Source: Paracoccus binzhouensis (GTDB taxonomy: Bacteria; Pseudomonadota; Alphaproteobacteria; Rhodobacterales; Rhodobacteraceae). Taken from it: 35,626 nucleotides of DNA. How positions within the stretch are numbered: position 1 is the stretch's first letter; each line of letters begins with the position of its first letter. Shown piece by piece: positions 25,424 through 33,318 of this stretch. The stretch is from contig NZ_JAEHFP010000037.1 of NCBI RefSeq assembly GCF_016446475.1, positions 1 through 35,626 of the forward strand, written 5' to 3'. The notes under the pieces were generated by a model. That model searched no databases, had not been told where the DNA came from, and saw nothing but the letters and a program-made list of their open reading frames with translations. The position numbers and the translations under genes are program-made.

Positions 25424-26011
25424 TTAGCGGTCCTGCATCCCCTTGCCGGCCAGGATGCGCGGCGCGGCCTTCTCGATGCGTGCGGCGCGGGTCGCCGATT
25501 GCTTGGCCTGCGAGAAATGCAGCACCCAGCCACGCCTGCGGCCCGGCGTCAGCGCCTCGAAGGCGGTCCTGAATTCGGCATCGCCGTCCAGCCGCGCCAC
25601 CAGTTCCTCGGGGTAATCCAGGTCGTCCTTGGGGAAATCGACCTTCAGCCCGGCCTTCTCGATCTCGATGGCCTCCTCGATATAGGCGCGCAGCACCGGC
25701 GCCAGCGTCCTGACCCGCGCCGGATCGGTGAAGTCGATGGTGCGGGACGAGCGCGAGTTCTCGCCCGGCGCTTCCAGGATGCCTTCGGGATCCTTCAGCA
25801 GCACGCCCTTGAAGAAGCCCAGCGTCGCGCGGTCCTTGAAGCCCCAGATGATCGCGACATTGTGGCCCTCCCAGGTATAGACCGGCGAACGCCACTTGAA
25901 TTCCTCGGTCAGGGGGCTGGCCAGCAGGATGGCGCGCAGGGCCTCCAGCTCCTCCCGCCAGTCGGTCAGCTTGTCGAACAGCGCATCGACCTTGGTGTGC
26001 TTGTCGGGCAT
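25424..26011 (-). CDS. YdeI/OmpD-associated family protein
   Basis: This 195-residue soluble protein has an N-terminal DUF1801-type domain (LTEEFKWRSPVYTWEGHNVAIIWGFKDRATLGFFKGVLL) that begins after about 35 residues. Its C-terminal region is of the bacteriocin-protection YdeI/OmdA type, with FPKDDLDYPEELVARLD, a helix and the ending GRRRGWVLHFSQAKQSATRAARIEKAAPRILAGKG. Members are common in proteobacteria. E. coli YdeI has been linked to stress and polymyxin resistance, but the molecular activity is not known. GAGGAAG precedes the ATG at 26011. It is monocistronic and converges on yhhJ with an eight-base gap. Confidence 0.85.
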   Translation of the reverse strand: MPDKHTKVDALFDKLTDWREELEALRAILLASPLTEEFKWRSPVYTWEGHNVAIIWGFKDRATLGFFKGVLLKDPEGILEAPGENSRSSRTIDFTDPARVRTLAPVLRAYIEEAIEIEKAGLKVDFPKDDLDYPEELVARLDGDAEFRTAFEALTPGRRRGWVLHFSQAKQSATRAARIEKAAPRILAGKGMQDR

Positions 26012-26167
26012 CGTCGGCTTCCTCGGGTCCGTTTCCTTGGCTGGTCGGCGGCAATTTTGGCGCGGCGGGGCCGGCCTGTCGAGAGGCAGCGGCGGAACCC
26101 CGCGCAGGGCAGGCCGCGACAGCGCGGCCGGATCGCGCTATCATGCCCACGATCAGGAGGTGGCGGG

Positions 26168-26377
26168 ATGCCCGGGAAATTCGCGATCGGCGATCATGTC
26201 AGCTGGAATTCCGAGGCCGGCCGCGTCTCGGGCACGATCATCGCCATCCATACCAGGGATTTCGACTACAAGGGGCACCGGCATCGCGCCTCTGAAGACG
26301 AACCGCAATACGAGATCAAAAGCGACAGGACCGATCACATCGCCGCGCACAAGGGCAGCGCGCTGGATCCTGCCTGA
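26168..26377 (+). CDS. DUF2945 (hypervirulence-associated TUDOR-like) protein
   Basis: This 69-residue protein matches the small DUF2945 family. The N-terminal strand pattern KFAIGDHVSWNSEAGRVSGTI is followed by the DYKGHRHRASEDEPQYEIKSD core and AAHKGSAL near the end. The family is widespread in bacteria and fungi, forms a small SH3/Tudor-like barrel and has no proven function. AGGAGG lies seven bases before ATG 26168, a near-ideal ribosome binding site. It stands alone, with 156 bases upstream and a strong hairpin just downstream. Confidence 0.85.
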   Translation: MPGKFAIGDHVSWNSEAGRVSGTIIAIHTRDFDYKGHRHRASEDEPQYEIKSDRTDHIAAHKGSALDPA

Positions 26378-26409
26378 TCATTCCGGCGGCAACAGTCCCG
26401 GCACGAAAC

Positions 26410-26434
26410 GGCGGCGCGAGACGCCCGCGCCGCC
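26410..26434 (-). terminator. Strong hairpin at end of sugar operon
   Basis: A perfect nine-base stem, GGCGGCGCG (26410-26418) with CGCGCCGCC (26426-26434), encloses a seven-base loop. It lies between the stops of the DUF2945 gene and the solute-binding-protein gene, so it can serve both converging transcripts. On the minus strand it is followed by GTTTCG, a short T run, so it fits best as the end of the sugar ABC operon. The T run is poor for an intrinsic terminator. Confidence 0.55.
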
Positions 26435-26447
26435 CGGGGTCAGCCGA

Positions 26448-27383
26448 TCAATAGGGGCTGTCCTCGAAATAGAACTTCTCGGCGTTCTCGGGCGTGATCA
26501 GCTCCGAGGCCAGGATGAACTCGCCGCTCATCGGCGCCGCGCCGGTCAGGCCAAGCGCGGTCATCTCGATCGCGGTCGAGATCATCGAGGGCGGATAGGT
26601 CACGTTCACCGGCACCGTCTTGTCGCCCTTGCGGATGCGGTCCACCATCTCCTTCATGCCGGCGCCGCCGACGACGATCATCTCGCCCTCGCGCCCGGCC
26701 TGCTCGATGGCGGCCAGCGCACCGACCGCCTGGTCGTCGTCGGCCGCCCAGACCGCGTCGATTTCCGGGAAGCGCGACAGGTAGTCCTGCATCAGGTTGA
26801 AGGCGTTGTCGCGGTTCCAGTTCGCATGGTCCATCGCCAGGACCTCGATGCCCGAGCCCTCCAGCGCCGCCTGGAAGCCCGCCACCCGCTCGTTGTCCAC
26901 GGTCGAGGCGATGCCGCGCATCACCACCACCTTGGCGCCGTCCTCCAGCGTGTCGGCGAAATACTTGCCGGCGGTGCGGCCGAAGCTGTCATTGTCGCCA
27001 GCGACATACAGGTTCTCGATGCCCTCCTGGCTCAGGCCGCGGTCCACCACCGTCACCCAGACGCCGCTTTCGGCGATGCGCTGCACCGGCGCGGTCAGCG
27101 GCTCGGATTCGAAGGGCAGCACCACCAGCGCGTCGATGTTGCGCGTGGCCACCATGTCCTCGAGGTCCGAGACCTGCTGGCCCGGGTCCGAGGTGGTGGT
27201 CAGCACGAAATCCAGCTCGGGATTGGCGGCCTTGAGCCGCTCGACGGTGCGCTCGGCATGGAAGTTCAGCGCCCCCGCCCAGCCATGCGTCGCGGCCGGA
27301 ATCGAGATGCCGATGGTCTCGGCCAGCGCCGGCCCGGCATATAGGCCGATCAGCGCCGTGCCGGCGATCAGGGTCTTCTTCAT
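26448..27383 (-). CDS. Periplasmic sugar-binding protein (CUT2 ABC importer)
   Basis: This 311-residue protein carries a signal peptide (MKKTLIAGTALIGLYAGPALA, cleavage after residue 21). It belongs to the Peripla_BP_4/RbsB-type sugar-binding family: GISIPAATHGWAGALNFHAERTVERLK at the start, DALVVLPFESEPLTAPVQR, TVVDRGLSQ and GKYFADTL in the N-lobe and hinge. AVWAADDDQAVGALAAIEQAG is in the C-lobe. It should capture the sugar that the adjacent permease and ATPase import. The ligand cannot be read directly; the N-terminal Trp in HGWAG and the DRG stretch lie where ribose-type proteins hold their sugar. It is the last gene of the operon, 27 bases after the permease, with GGGAGGG upstream of its start, and placing it last is less common than first. 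Confidence 0.88.
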   Translation of the reverse strand: MKKTLIAGTALIGLYAGPALAETIGISIPAATHGWAGALNFHAERTVERLKAANPELDFVLTTTSDPGQQVSDLEDMVATRNIDALVVLPFESEPLTAPVQRIAESGVWVTVVDRGLSQEGIENLYVAGDNDSFGRTAGKYFADTLEDGAKVVVMRGIASTVDNERVAGFQAALEGSGIEVLAMDHANWNRDNAFNLMQDYLSRFPEIDAVWAADDDQAVGALAAIEQAGREGEMIVVGGAGMKEMVDRIRKGDKTVPVNVTYPPSMISTAIEMTALGLTGAAPMSGEFILASELITPENAEKFYFEDSPY

Positions 27384-27410
27384 GATGGTTATCCCTCCCT
27401 CAGGTTAAGT

Positions 27411-28415
27411 TCAGCGGGCCGCGCCGGTATCGCGCTGCAGCACGACCGCAAGGATGATGACGACGCCCTGGATGGCCCCGTTCAGATAGGGGCTGACGAA
27501 GTCGGTCAGGTTCAGCAGGTTGCCGATCAGCGACAGGATCAGCACGCCGACCACGGTGCCCCAGACCCGGCCGAAGCCGCCCTTCAGCAATGTGCCGCCG
27601 ATGATCACCGCCGCGATCGCCTCCAGCTCCCACAACAGGCCGGTGGTGGCCGAGGCCGAGCCGAGCCGCGGCACATACATCACCACCGCGATCCCGACCA
27701 GCAGGCCCAGGATCACATAGGTGGCCAGCTTGACCCGCGTCACCGCGACCGAGGAATAGCGCGCCACCTTCTCGTTCGAGCCGATGGCGGCGCAATGCCG
27801 GCCGAAGGCGGTGTGGCGCATGACCACCTCGCCCAGCACCGCCAGCAGGGCGAAGACGATGATCGGCCAGCTGACGCCGAACAGCCCGCCGTAATAGACC
27901 GGGCGGTAAAGCTCGCGCAGCTCGTAGCCCAGCGACAGCGTGCCGCCATCGGCCAGCCAGGTGACCAGGCTGCGATAGATGCCCATGGTGCCCAGCGTCA
28001 GGATGAAGGCCTCGATCCCCGCCCGGGTGATCAGGATGCCGTTGATGAACCCGGCCGCCAGCCCGGACAGCAGCGCCAGGGCGATGCCCAGCAGCAGCAC
28101 CGGCAGCCCGGCCATGCTGCCGGCCAGCGCGTTCATCACCAGGATCGCCAGCCCGGCGACGAAGGCCGCCATCGAGCCCACCGACAGGTCGAGCCCGCCC
28201 GCCGTGATCACGAAGGTCATGCCGATGGCGATGATGCCGATGAAGGCCGACCGCGCCAGCACGTTGGTGATGTTGGCATAGCTGAGGAAATTCGGGTTCA
28301 GCGCCATGCCGATCAGCACCAGCGCCACCAGCGCCACCAGCGGGCCGATCACCCGCAGGTCCGGTCTGCGGGCGCCCCTCGCCCGGTTTTTCGAGATGCT
28401 GGCCGTGCCGCTCAT
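27411..28415 (-). CDS. Sugar ABC transporter permease (RbsC type)
   Basis: This 334-residue inner-membrane protein has eight to ten hydrophobic segments and the BPD_transp_2 family signature. FIGIIAIGMTFVITAGGLDLSVGSM lies near residues 56-80, GFINGILITRAGIEAFILTLGTM follows, and the C-terminal LWELEAIAAVIIGGTLLKGGFGRVWGTVVG is typical of ribose/xylose/inositol-type permeases. A basic N-terminal tail (SKNRARGARR) precedes helix one. The start ATG 28415-28413 overlaps the ATPase stop by four bases. A long open frame upstream in another gene's antisense sequence is not part of it. It should homodimerise and pair with the double ATPase. Confidence 0.92.
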   Translation of the reverse strand: MSGTASISKNRARGARRPDLRVIGPLVALVALVLIGMALNPNFLSYANITNVLARSAFIGIIAIGMTFVITAGGLDLSVGSMAAFVAGLAILVMNALAGSMAGLPVLLLGIALALLSGLAAGFINGILITRAGIEAFILTLGTMGIYRSLVTWLADGGTLSLGYELRELYRPVYYGGLFGVSWPIIVFALLAVLGEVVMRHTAFGRHCAAIGSNEKVARYSSVAVTRVKLATYVILGLLVGIAVVMYVPRLGSASATTGLLWELEAIAAVIIGGTLLKGGFGRVWGTVVGVLILSLIGNLLNLTDFVSPYLNGAIQGVVIILAVVLQRDTGAAR

Positions 28416-29917
28416 GCCGCATTGTCCCTTGCTGTCTGCTCCATGCCCATCGCCAGGCGGACGATGCCGCCCTCGGTAACCGCCTCGCCGGCCAGCTCGC
28501 CCGCCTTCCGGCCGGCATGCATGACGACCACCCGGCTGGCGAGGCCGATCAGCTCGGGCATCTCGGACGAAATGACGATGATGCTGCGGCCCTCGGCCGC
28601 CAGCCCGGCGATCAGGCCGTAGATCTGCTGCTTGGTGCCGATGTCGATGCCGCGCGTCGGCTCGTCGATGATGATGACGTCCGGGTCGCTCAGCAGGGTC
28701 TTGGCCAGCAGCAGCTTCTGCTGGTTGCCGCCCGACAGGTTGCCCACCGCCATGCCGCGCTGGGGCGCGCGGATGGCGAAATCGGCGATGGCCTTGTCCA
28801 GCGCCGCCTCTTCGCGCCTGCGGTCGATCAGCGGCCAGCCGAAGGTTTCCAGCAAGGGCAGGGTCAGGTTCTCGCGCAGGGATTTTTCCAGCAGCAGGCC
28901 GGCACCCTTGCGGTCCTCGGTCAGGTAGACCAGCCCGGCCCGCATCGCCTCGGCGACTCGCTCGGGCGCCAGCTCGCGGCCCTTCAGCCGCACCGTGCCG
29001 CTGCGCGGGCGCAAGCCGACGATGGCCTCGGCCAGCTCGGTCCGGCCGGACCCCACCAGCCCGCCGATGCCCAGCACCTCGCCACGCCGCAGGGTCAGGC
29101 TGACGTCCTCGACAAGGCCGGGCACGGCCAGGTCCTCGACCTCCAGCACCGGCTCGGCGCCGCCGGCGGCCTTGGCGGGATAAAGGTCCGACAGCTCGCG
29201 CCCGACCATGGCGGCGGCCATGTCGTCCTGGGTCAGCCCGGCGGCCGGATCGGATCGCACCATGGTCCCGTCGCGCAGCACCGTCACCCGGTCGGCGATG
29301 CGGCTGACCTCGCCCAGCTTGTGCGAGGTGTAAAGGATCGCCACGCCCTCGGCCCGCAGCCGCTCGATCTGGCGAAACAGCACCTCGGTCTCGCGCTCGG
29401 TCAGCACGGCGGTCGGCTCGTCCATGATCAGCACCCGCGCCTTGCGCGACAGCGCCTTGGCGATCTCGACCATCTGCTTGTCGGGGACCGAGATGCGCCG
29501 GACCGGCTCGGCCGGATCGACGCGGCATTCCAGGCTGGCCAGCAGCTCGGCGGTGCGGGCGCGCATGGCCTTGTGGTCCAGCAACCAGCCCCGCTTCAGC
29601 TCGCGGCCCAGGAAGACGTTCTGGTCGACGGCAAGATGCTCGGCCAGGTTGAACTCCTGGTGGATCATGATGATGCCCAGGTCCTCGGCCTGGTCCGAGC
29701 CGGCAAAGCGGATCGGCGTTCCGTCCAGCAGCACCTCGCCCCCGGTCGGGTCGAGATAGCCCGCGAGGATCTTCATGGCGGTGGACTTGCCGGCACCGTT
29801 CTCGCCGATCAGGGCATGGACCTCGCCAGGATGCAGGGCGAAATCGACGCCATGCAGCACCTCGATGGGGCCGAAGGACCTGGTCACGCCGCGCAGGGCC
29901 AGGATCGGGGCGGTCAC
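28412..29917 (-). CDS. Sugar ABC transporter ATPase (RbsA/MglA type)
   Basis: This 501-residue protein has two fused nucleotide-binding domains, as in RbsA, XylG and MglA. The first has Walker A GENGAGKST (38-46) and VLIMDEPTAVLTERE. The second has the degenerate P-loop GIGGLVGSGRTEL usual for this family, then a good signature LSGGNQQK and VIIIDEPTRGIDIGTK. It powers uptake through the neighbouring permease. The start is GTG 29917-29915, which overlaps the TGA of the dehydrogenase gene (GTGA). Longer frames upstream are antisense. The four-base overlaps on both sides show one tightly coupled message. Confidence 0.93.
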   Translation of the reverse strand: MTAPILALRGVTRSFGPIEVLHGVDFALHPGEVHALIGENGAGKSTAMKILAGYLDPTGGEVLLDGTPIRFAGSDQAEDLGIIMIHQEFNLAEHLAVDQNVFLGRELKRGWLLDHKAMRARTAELLASLECRVDPAEPVRRISVPDKQMVEIAKALSRKARVLIMDEPTAVLTERETEVLFRQIERLRAEGVAILYTSHKLGEVSRIADRVTVLRDGTMVRSDPAAGLTQDDMAAAMVGRELSDLYPAKAAGGAEPVLEVEDLAVPGLVEDVSLTLRRGEVLGIGGLVGSGRTELAEAIVGLRPRSGTVRLKGRELAPERVAEAMRAGLVYLTEDRKGAGLLLEKSLRENLTLPLLETFGWPLIDRRREEAALDKAIADFAIRAPQRGMAVGNLSGGNQQKLLLAKTLLSDPDVIIIDEPTRGIDIGTKQQIYGLIAGLAAEGRSIIVISSEMPELIGLASRVVVMHAGRKAGELAGEAVTEGGIVRLAMGMEQTARDNAA

Positions 29918-31053
29918 GGCATCACCTCGACGAAGGCCGCGTCCTGGGCGTGCGAGCGGATGCAGGCGTCGATGAAGCAGAGCCCCTCCAGCCCGTCCTC
30001 GATCCCCGGCAGCGCCAGATGCCCGGGCAGCGGCTCGCCGGCCTGGCGGGCGCGGATCGCCTCGGCCGCCTCGGCATAGAGATTGCCGAAACCCTCCAGA
30101 TAGCCCTCGGGATGGCCGGACGGCACGCGGCTGAGGCGTTCGAGCCCGGGCGCGGTGCCCGGCCCGGCGCGGCGCAGCTTCTGCGCCGGCTGGCCGAAGG
30201 GGGTGAACCACAGCGTCTCGGGCGCCTCATGCGCCCATTCCAAGCCGGCCTTGTCGCCATAGACGCGCAGCTTCAGCCCGTTCTCGGTCCCCGGCGCCAC
30301 CTGAGAAACCCAGAGCATCCCCTTGGCACCATTGGCATAACGCATCAGAACATGCGCGTTGTCATCCAGCCGGCGGCCGGGCACGAAGCTGGACAGGTCC
30401 GCCGCAATGCGCTCGGGCCGCATGCCGGTGACGAAGCGCGCCAGTTGAAAGGCATGGGTGCCGATGTCGCCGATCGCGCCGCCCGCCCCGGCCCGCGCCG
30501 GGTCGCCGCGCCATTCGGCCTGCTTGCTGCGGCTTTCCTCGGTCAGCCAGTCCTGGACATATTCGACCTGCACCAGCCGCAGCCGGCCCAGGTCGCCGCG
30601 CGCGATCATGGCACGGGCCTGACGGATCTGCGGATAGGCGGAATAATTATGTGTCAGCACGAACAGCGCGCCCGAACCGCGCACCAACTCGGCCAGCTCG
30701 CGGGCCTGCTCCAGCGTGGCGGTCATCGGCTTGTCGCAGATCACATGGATGCCCTGGGCCAGGAAGGCGCGGGCGACGGGGAAATGCAGGTGGTTCGGCG
30801 TGCAGATCGCCACCGCCTCGATCCCGTCCGGATGCGTCGCCTCGGCCCGGGCCATCTCCTCGAAATCGTCATAGCTGCGTTCGATCCCGACCTCGGCCGC
30901 ACTGGCCGCTGCCTTTTCGGGGGTCGAGGACAGCGCACCCGCCACCAGCCGGAAACGGTTGTCGAGCCGCGCGGCGATGCGGTGTACATTGCCGATCATG
31001 GCGCCGGCGCCGCCGCCGACCATGCCAAGGCGGATGGGAACATGCTGCCGCAT
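29914..31053 (-). CDS. Gfo/Idh/MocA-family sugar dehydrogenase
   Basis: This 379-residue NAD(P)-dependent oxidoreductase begins with a Rossmann fold ([22 protein letters not shown], about residues 8-29). [38 protein letters not shown] follows, the family's cofactor-domain signature, with DKP in place of the more usual EKP. The C-terminal substrate domain has [20 protein letters not shown], where the Asp and His are in the usual catalytic position. It probably oxidises a sugar or glycoside imported by the ABC system. Similar dehydrogenases such as YcjS of E. coli make 3-keto sugars, and others act on inositols, so the substrate is open. ATG 31053 follows the isomerase stop by one base. Confidence 0.88.
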   Translation of the reverse strand: MRQHVPIRLGMVGGGAGAMIGNVHRIAARLDNRFRLVAGALSSTPEKAAASAAEVGIERSYDDFEEMARAEATHPDGIEAVAICTPNHLHFPVARAFLAQGIHVICDKPMTATLEQARELAELVRGSGALFVLTHNYSAYPQIRQARAMIARGDLGRLRLVQVEYVQDWLTEESRSKQAEWRGDPARAGAGGAIGDIGTHAFQLARFVTGMRPERIAADLSSFVPGRRLDDNAHVLMRYANGAKGMLWVSQVAPGTENGLKLRVYGDKAGLEWAHEAPETLWFTPFGQPAQKLRRAGPGTAPGLERLSRVPSGHPEGYLEGFGNLYAEAAEAIRARQAGEPLPGHLALPGIEDGLEGLCFIDACIRSHAQDAAFVEVMP

Positions 31054-31054
31054 C

Positions 31055-32113
31055 TCAGGCCCCCAGTCCCAGCATCCGCAGATTGGCAGCCCGGTCGGCG
31101 CCGCCATCGGCGAAATCGTCGAAGCTGCGGTCGGTCACGCGGATGATATGGTCGCGGACGAAGGCCGCCCCTTCGCGCGCGCCGTCCTCGGGATGCTTCA
31201 GCGCGCATTCCCATTCCACCACCGCCCAGCCGTCGAAATCCATCGCCGCCAGCTTCGAGAAGATCGCCTTGAAATCGACCTGGCCGTCGCCGGGGCTGCG
31301 AAAGCGCCCGGCACGGTCCAGCCAGGGCTGGTAGCCGCCATAGACGCCCTGCCGGCCGGTCGGGTTGAACTCGGCATCCTTGATGTGGACCATGCCGATA
31401 CGCTCGGCATAGATGTCCAGATTGGCAAGGTAATCAAGCTGTTGCAGCAGGTAATGCGAAGGGTCGTAAAGCATCTTCGCCCGCGGGTGCTGGTCCAGGC
31501 GGTCCAGGAACATCTCGAAGCTGGCGCCGTCGTGCAGATCCTCGCCGGGATGGATCTCGAAGCAGATGTCGACGCCCTTCGCATCGGCATGGTCGAGGAT
31601 CGGCCGCCAGCGCGCCGCCAGCGCGTCGAAGGCGGCCTCGACCAGCCCCGCCGGCCGCTGCGGCCAGGGGTAGAAATAGGGCCAGGCCAGCGCGCCGGAA
31701 AAGGCCGCCATCCGGTCCAGGCCCAGATTGGCCGAGGCGTCGATGGTCTTGCGGACCTGATCCACCGCCCATTCCTGCCGTACTGCCGGATTGCCGCGCA
31801 GCGCCGCCGGGGCGAAGCCGTCGAAAGCCTCGTCGAAGGCCGGGTGCACCGCGACCAGCTGGCCCTGGATATGGGCGGAAAGCTCGGTGATCTCGACGCC
31901 GTTCTGCACCGCCCTTCCCTGCAGCTCGTCGCAATAGTCGCGCGAGGTCGCGGCGCGCTCCAGGTCGATCAGCACACCTGCCCCCGACGGCAGCTGCACG
32001 CCCAGGAAGCCGCAATCGGCAGCCCAGGCGGTGATGCCGTCGAAGCTGTCGAAAGGCGGCGCGCTGCCGACGAACTGGGCCAGGAACAGCCCAGGGCCCT
32101 TGATTGTCCTCAT
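31055..32113 (-). CDS. Sugar phosphate isomerase/epimerase-like TIM barrel
   Basis: This 352-residue protein is an AP-endonuclease-2/xylose-isomerase-type TIM barrel. Metal-binding landmarks are visible in order: ITELSAHIQGQLVAVHP, GVDICFEIHPGEDLHDG (Glu and His), AKMLYDPSHYLLQQLDYL (Asp-His), VHIKDAEFNPTG (His-x-x-Asp) and WAVVEWECALKHPEDGA (Glu). A divalent metal is therefore expected. Relatives isomerise, epimerise or eliminate keto sugars; YcjR of E. coli epimerises a 3-keto-glycoside made by a Gfo/Idh/MocA partner. Here the dehydrogenase gene starts one base after this gene, which suggests successive steps. It heads the minus-strand operon. GGAGGAGA abuts the ATG at 32113, a slightly short spacing. 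Confidence 0.85.
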   Translation of the reverse strand: MRTIKGPGLFLAQFVGSAPPFDSFDGITAWAADCGFLGVQLPSGAGVLIDLERAATSRDYCDELQGRAVQNGVEITELSAHIQGQLVAVHPAFDEAFDGFAPAALRGNPAVRQEWAVDQVRKTIDASANLGLDRMAAFSGALAWPYFYPWPQRPAGLVEAAFDALAARWRPILDHADAKGVDICFEIHPGEDLHDGASFEMFLDRLDQHPRAKMLYDPSHYLLQQLDYLANLDIYAERIGMVHIKDAEFNPTGRQGVYGGYQPWLDRAGRFRSPGDGQVDFKAIFSKLAAMDFDGWAVVEWECALKHPEDGAREGAAFVRDHIIRVTDRSFDDFADGGADRAANLRMLGLGA

Positions 32114-32152
32114 TCTCCTCCCCCAGCTGGATTCTCTCCCGGCCGACCATCA

Positions 32153-32198
32153 TGTAATCGGTTTCAGAAGAAGGTCTCACAAGATGAAATGGTTTACA
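32153..32198. promoter_or_regulatory. Two LacI-type operators in divergent promoter
   Basis: TGTAATCGGTTTCA (32153-32166) fits the LacI/CcpA-type operator pattern TGWAANCGNTNWCA, with the central CG and arms TGnAA/TTnCA. A second site, TGAAATGGTTTACA (32185-32198), fits except that the centre is GG. They are 32 bases apart, about three helical turns, which would place two dimers on one DNA face. A minus-strand TTGTGA with 17-base spacing to GATTAC may be the operon promoter and overlaps the first site. Binding by the adjacent LacI protein is inferred. Confidence 0.6.
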
Positions 32199-32248
32199 AT
32201 GGGGTATTTTCCGCTATCCATCGGGAAAACCGCATTGCGCAGGACCGC

Positions 32249-33256
32249 GTGACCAGAACCGCAAGACCGCCCCGGATCCAGGATGTCGCCAGGCTGGCCG
32301 GGGTGTCGGCCGCCACCGTCAGCCGCGTGCTGTCGAACCCCGCCATCGTGGCCGAGCCCACCCGCCTTGCGGTCGAGGAAGCGATTGCCGAAACCGGCTA
32401 CACGCTGAACGTGACGGCGCGGAACCTGCGCCAGCAGCAGGTGGGCGGCGTGCTGGCGCTGGTGCCCAACCTGGCCAATCCGTTCTTCTCGCAGATCCTG
32501 TCGGGGATCGCCGAGGTGCTGCGCGGCAACGGGCTGAACCTGCTGGTGCTGGACACCACCGCGCGCGGCGGCGCCGGTCCCGAAGCCATTGGCGCCTATC
32601 TGACCCGCTCGCGCGCGGACGGGGTGATCGTGCTGGACGGCAGCCTGCAGCCGGCGCTGTTTCGGCAGCCGAGCTGCCCGCCGGTGGTGCAGGCCTGCGA
32701 ATGGATCGGGGGGCTGCCGGCACCCCGCGTGCTGGCCGACAATGCCGAGGGCGGGCGGCTGGCGATCCGTCACCTGACCGGGCTGGGTCATCGCCGCATC
32801 CTGCACCTGACCGGCCCCGAGGAGAATTCGCTGACCGTCTCGCGCCGCGCCGGCGTCTGCGCGGGGCTGCGGGCGGCGGGCCTGGCAGACGGCGCCCTGC
32901 TCGCGGGGGATTTCTCGCTGCGCTCGGGCCATGCGGCGGCACAGCGCATCCTGGCGATGGCCGAGCCGCCGACGGCCGTCTTCTGCGACAATGACGAGAT
33001 GGCCATCGGCCTGATCAACGGGCTGGTGCAGGGCGGGCTGCGGGTGCCCGAGGACATCTCGGTCGTCGGTTTCGACAATATCGAGATGTCCGCCTATGCC
33101 CTGCCGCCCCTGACCACGATCCGGCAGCACCGGGCGCGGCTGGGCCGCCATGCCGCCAACGCGCTGCTGGCGCTGATCGACGGCAAGCCCTGCCCCGAAG
33201 AAGAGATCCTGCCGGTCGAGCTGCTGGTCCGTGCCAGCACCGCCGCCCCCGCCTGA
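32249..33256 (+). CDS. LacI-family transcriptional regulator
   Basis: This 335-residue regulator has an N-terminal LacI helix-turn-helix (RIQDVARLAGVSAATVSRVL, residues 9-28) and hinge. A periplasmic-binding-protein-like effector domain follows: LALVPNLANPFFSQILSGIAEVL, VLADNAEGGRLAIRHLTGLGHRRILHLTGP, PTAVFCDNDEMAIGLINGLVQ and ISVVGFDNIEMSAYALPPLTTI. I chose GTG 32249, with AGGA just upstream, because it places the helix-turn-helix at the usual distance. The alternative ATG 32189 lies inside the second operator. It is divergent from the sugar operon and is almost certainly its repressor, relieved by the imported sugar or a derivative. It ends at a strong hairpin shared with the RTX gene. Confidence 0.9.
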   Translation: MTRTARPPRIQDVARLAGVSAATVSRVLSNPAIVAEPTRLAVEEAIAETGYTLNVTARNLRQQQVGGVLALVPNLANPFFSQILSGIAEVLRGNGLNLLVLDTTARGGAGPEAIGAYLTRSRADGVIVLDGSLQPALFRQPSCPPVVQACEWIGGLPAPRVLADNAEGGRLAIRHLTGLGHRRILHLTGPEENSLTVSRRAGVCAGLRAAGLADGALLAGDFSLRSGHAAAQRILAMAEPPTAVFCDNDEMAIGLINGLVQGGLRVPEDISVVGFDNIEMSAYALPPLTTIRQHRARLGRHAANALLALIDGKPCPEEEILPVELLVRASTAAPA

Positions 33257-33274
33257 CCGGCCCTCCATGACAAG

Positions 33275-33298
33275 GCGGCCGGCTGTGACGCCGGCCGC
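33275..33298. terminator. Hairpin between lacI-type and RTX genes
   Basis: A perfect nine-base stem GCGGCCGGC (33275-33283) pairs with GCCGGCCGC (33290-33298) around the loop TGTGAC. It lies in the 62 bases between two converging stop codons, so it can end both transcripts. On the plus strand ACGTTTC follows, a weak T run. Confidence 0.65.
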
Positions 33299-33318
33299 AC
33301 GTTTCGAGGAATAGCCGC

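Noticed and set aside
28900..33256. Long upstream extensions of the ATPase, permease and LacI frames
   Set aside because: The extensions run through the antisense or out-of-frame sequence of neighbouring genes; overlapping GTGA/ATGA starts and the LacI helix-turn-helix position define the real starts.
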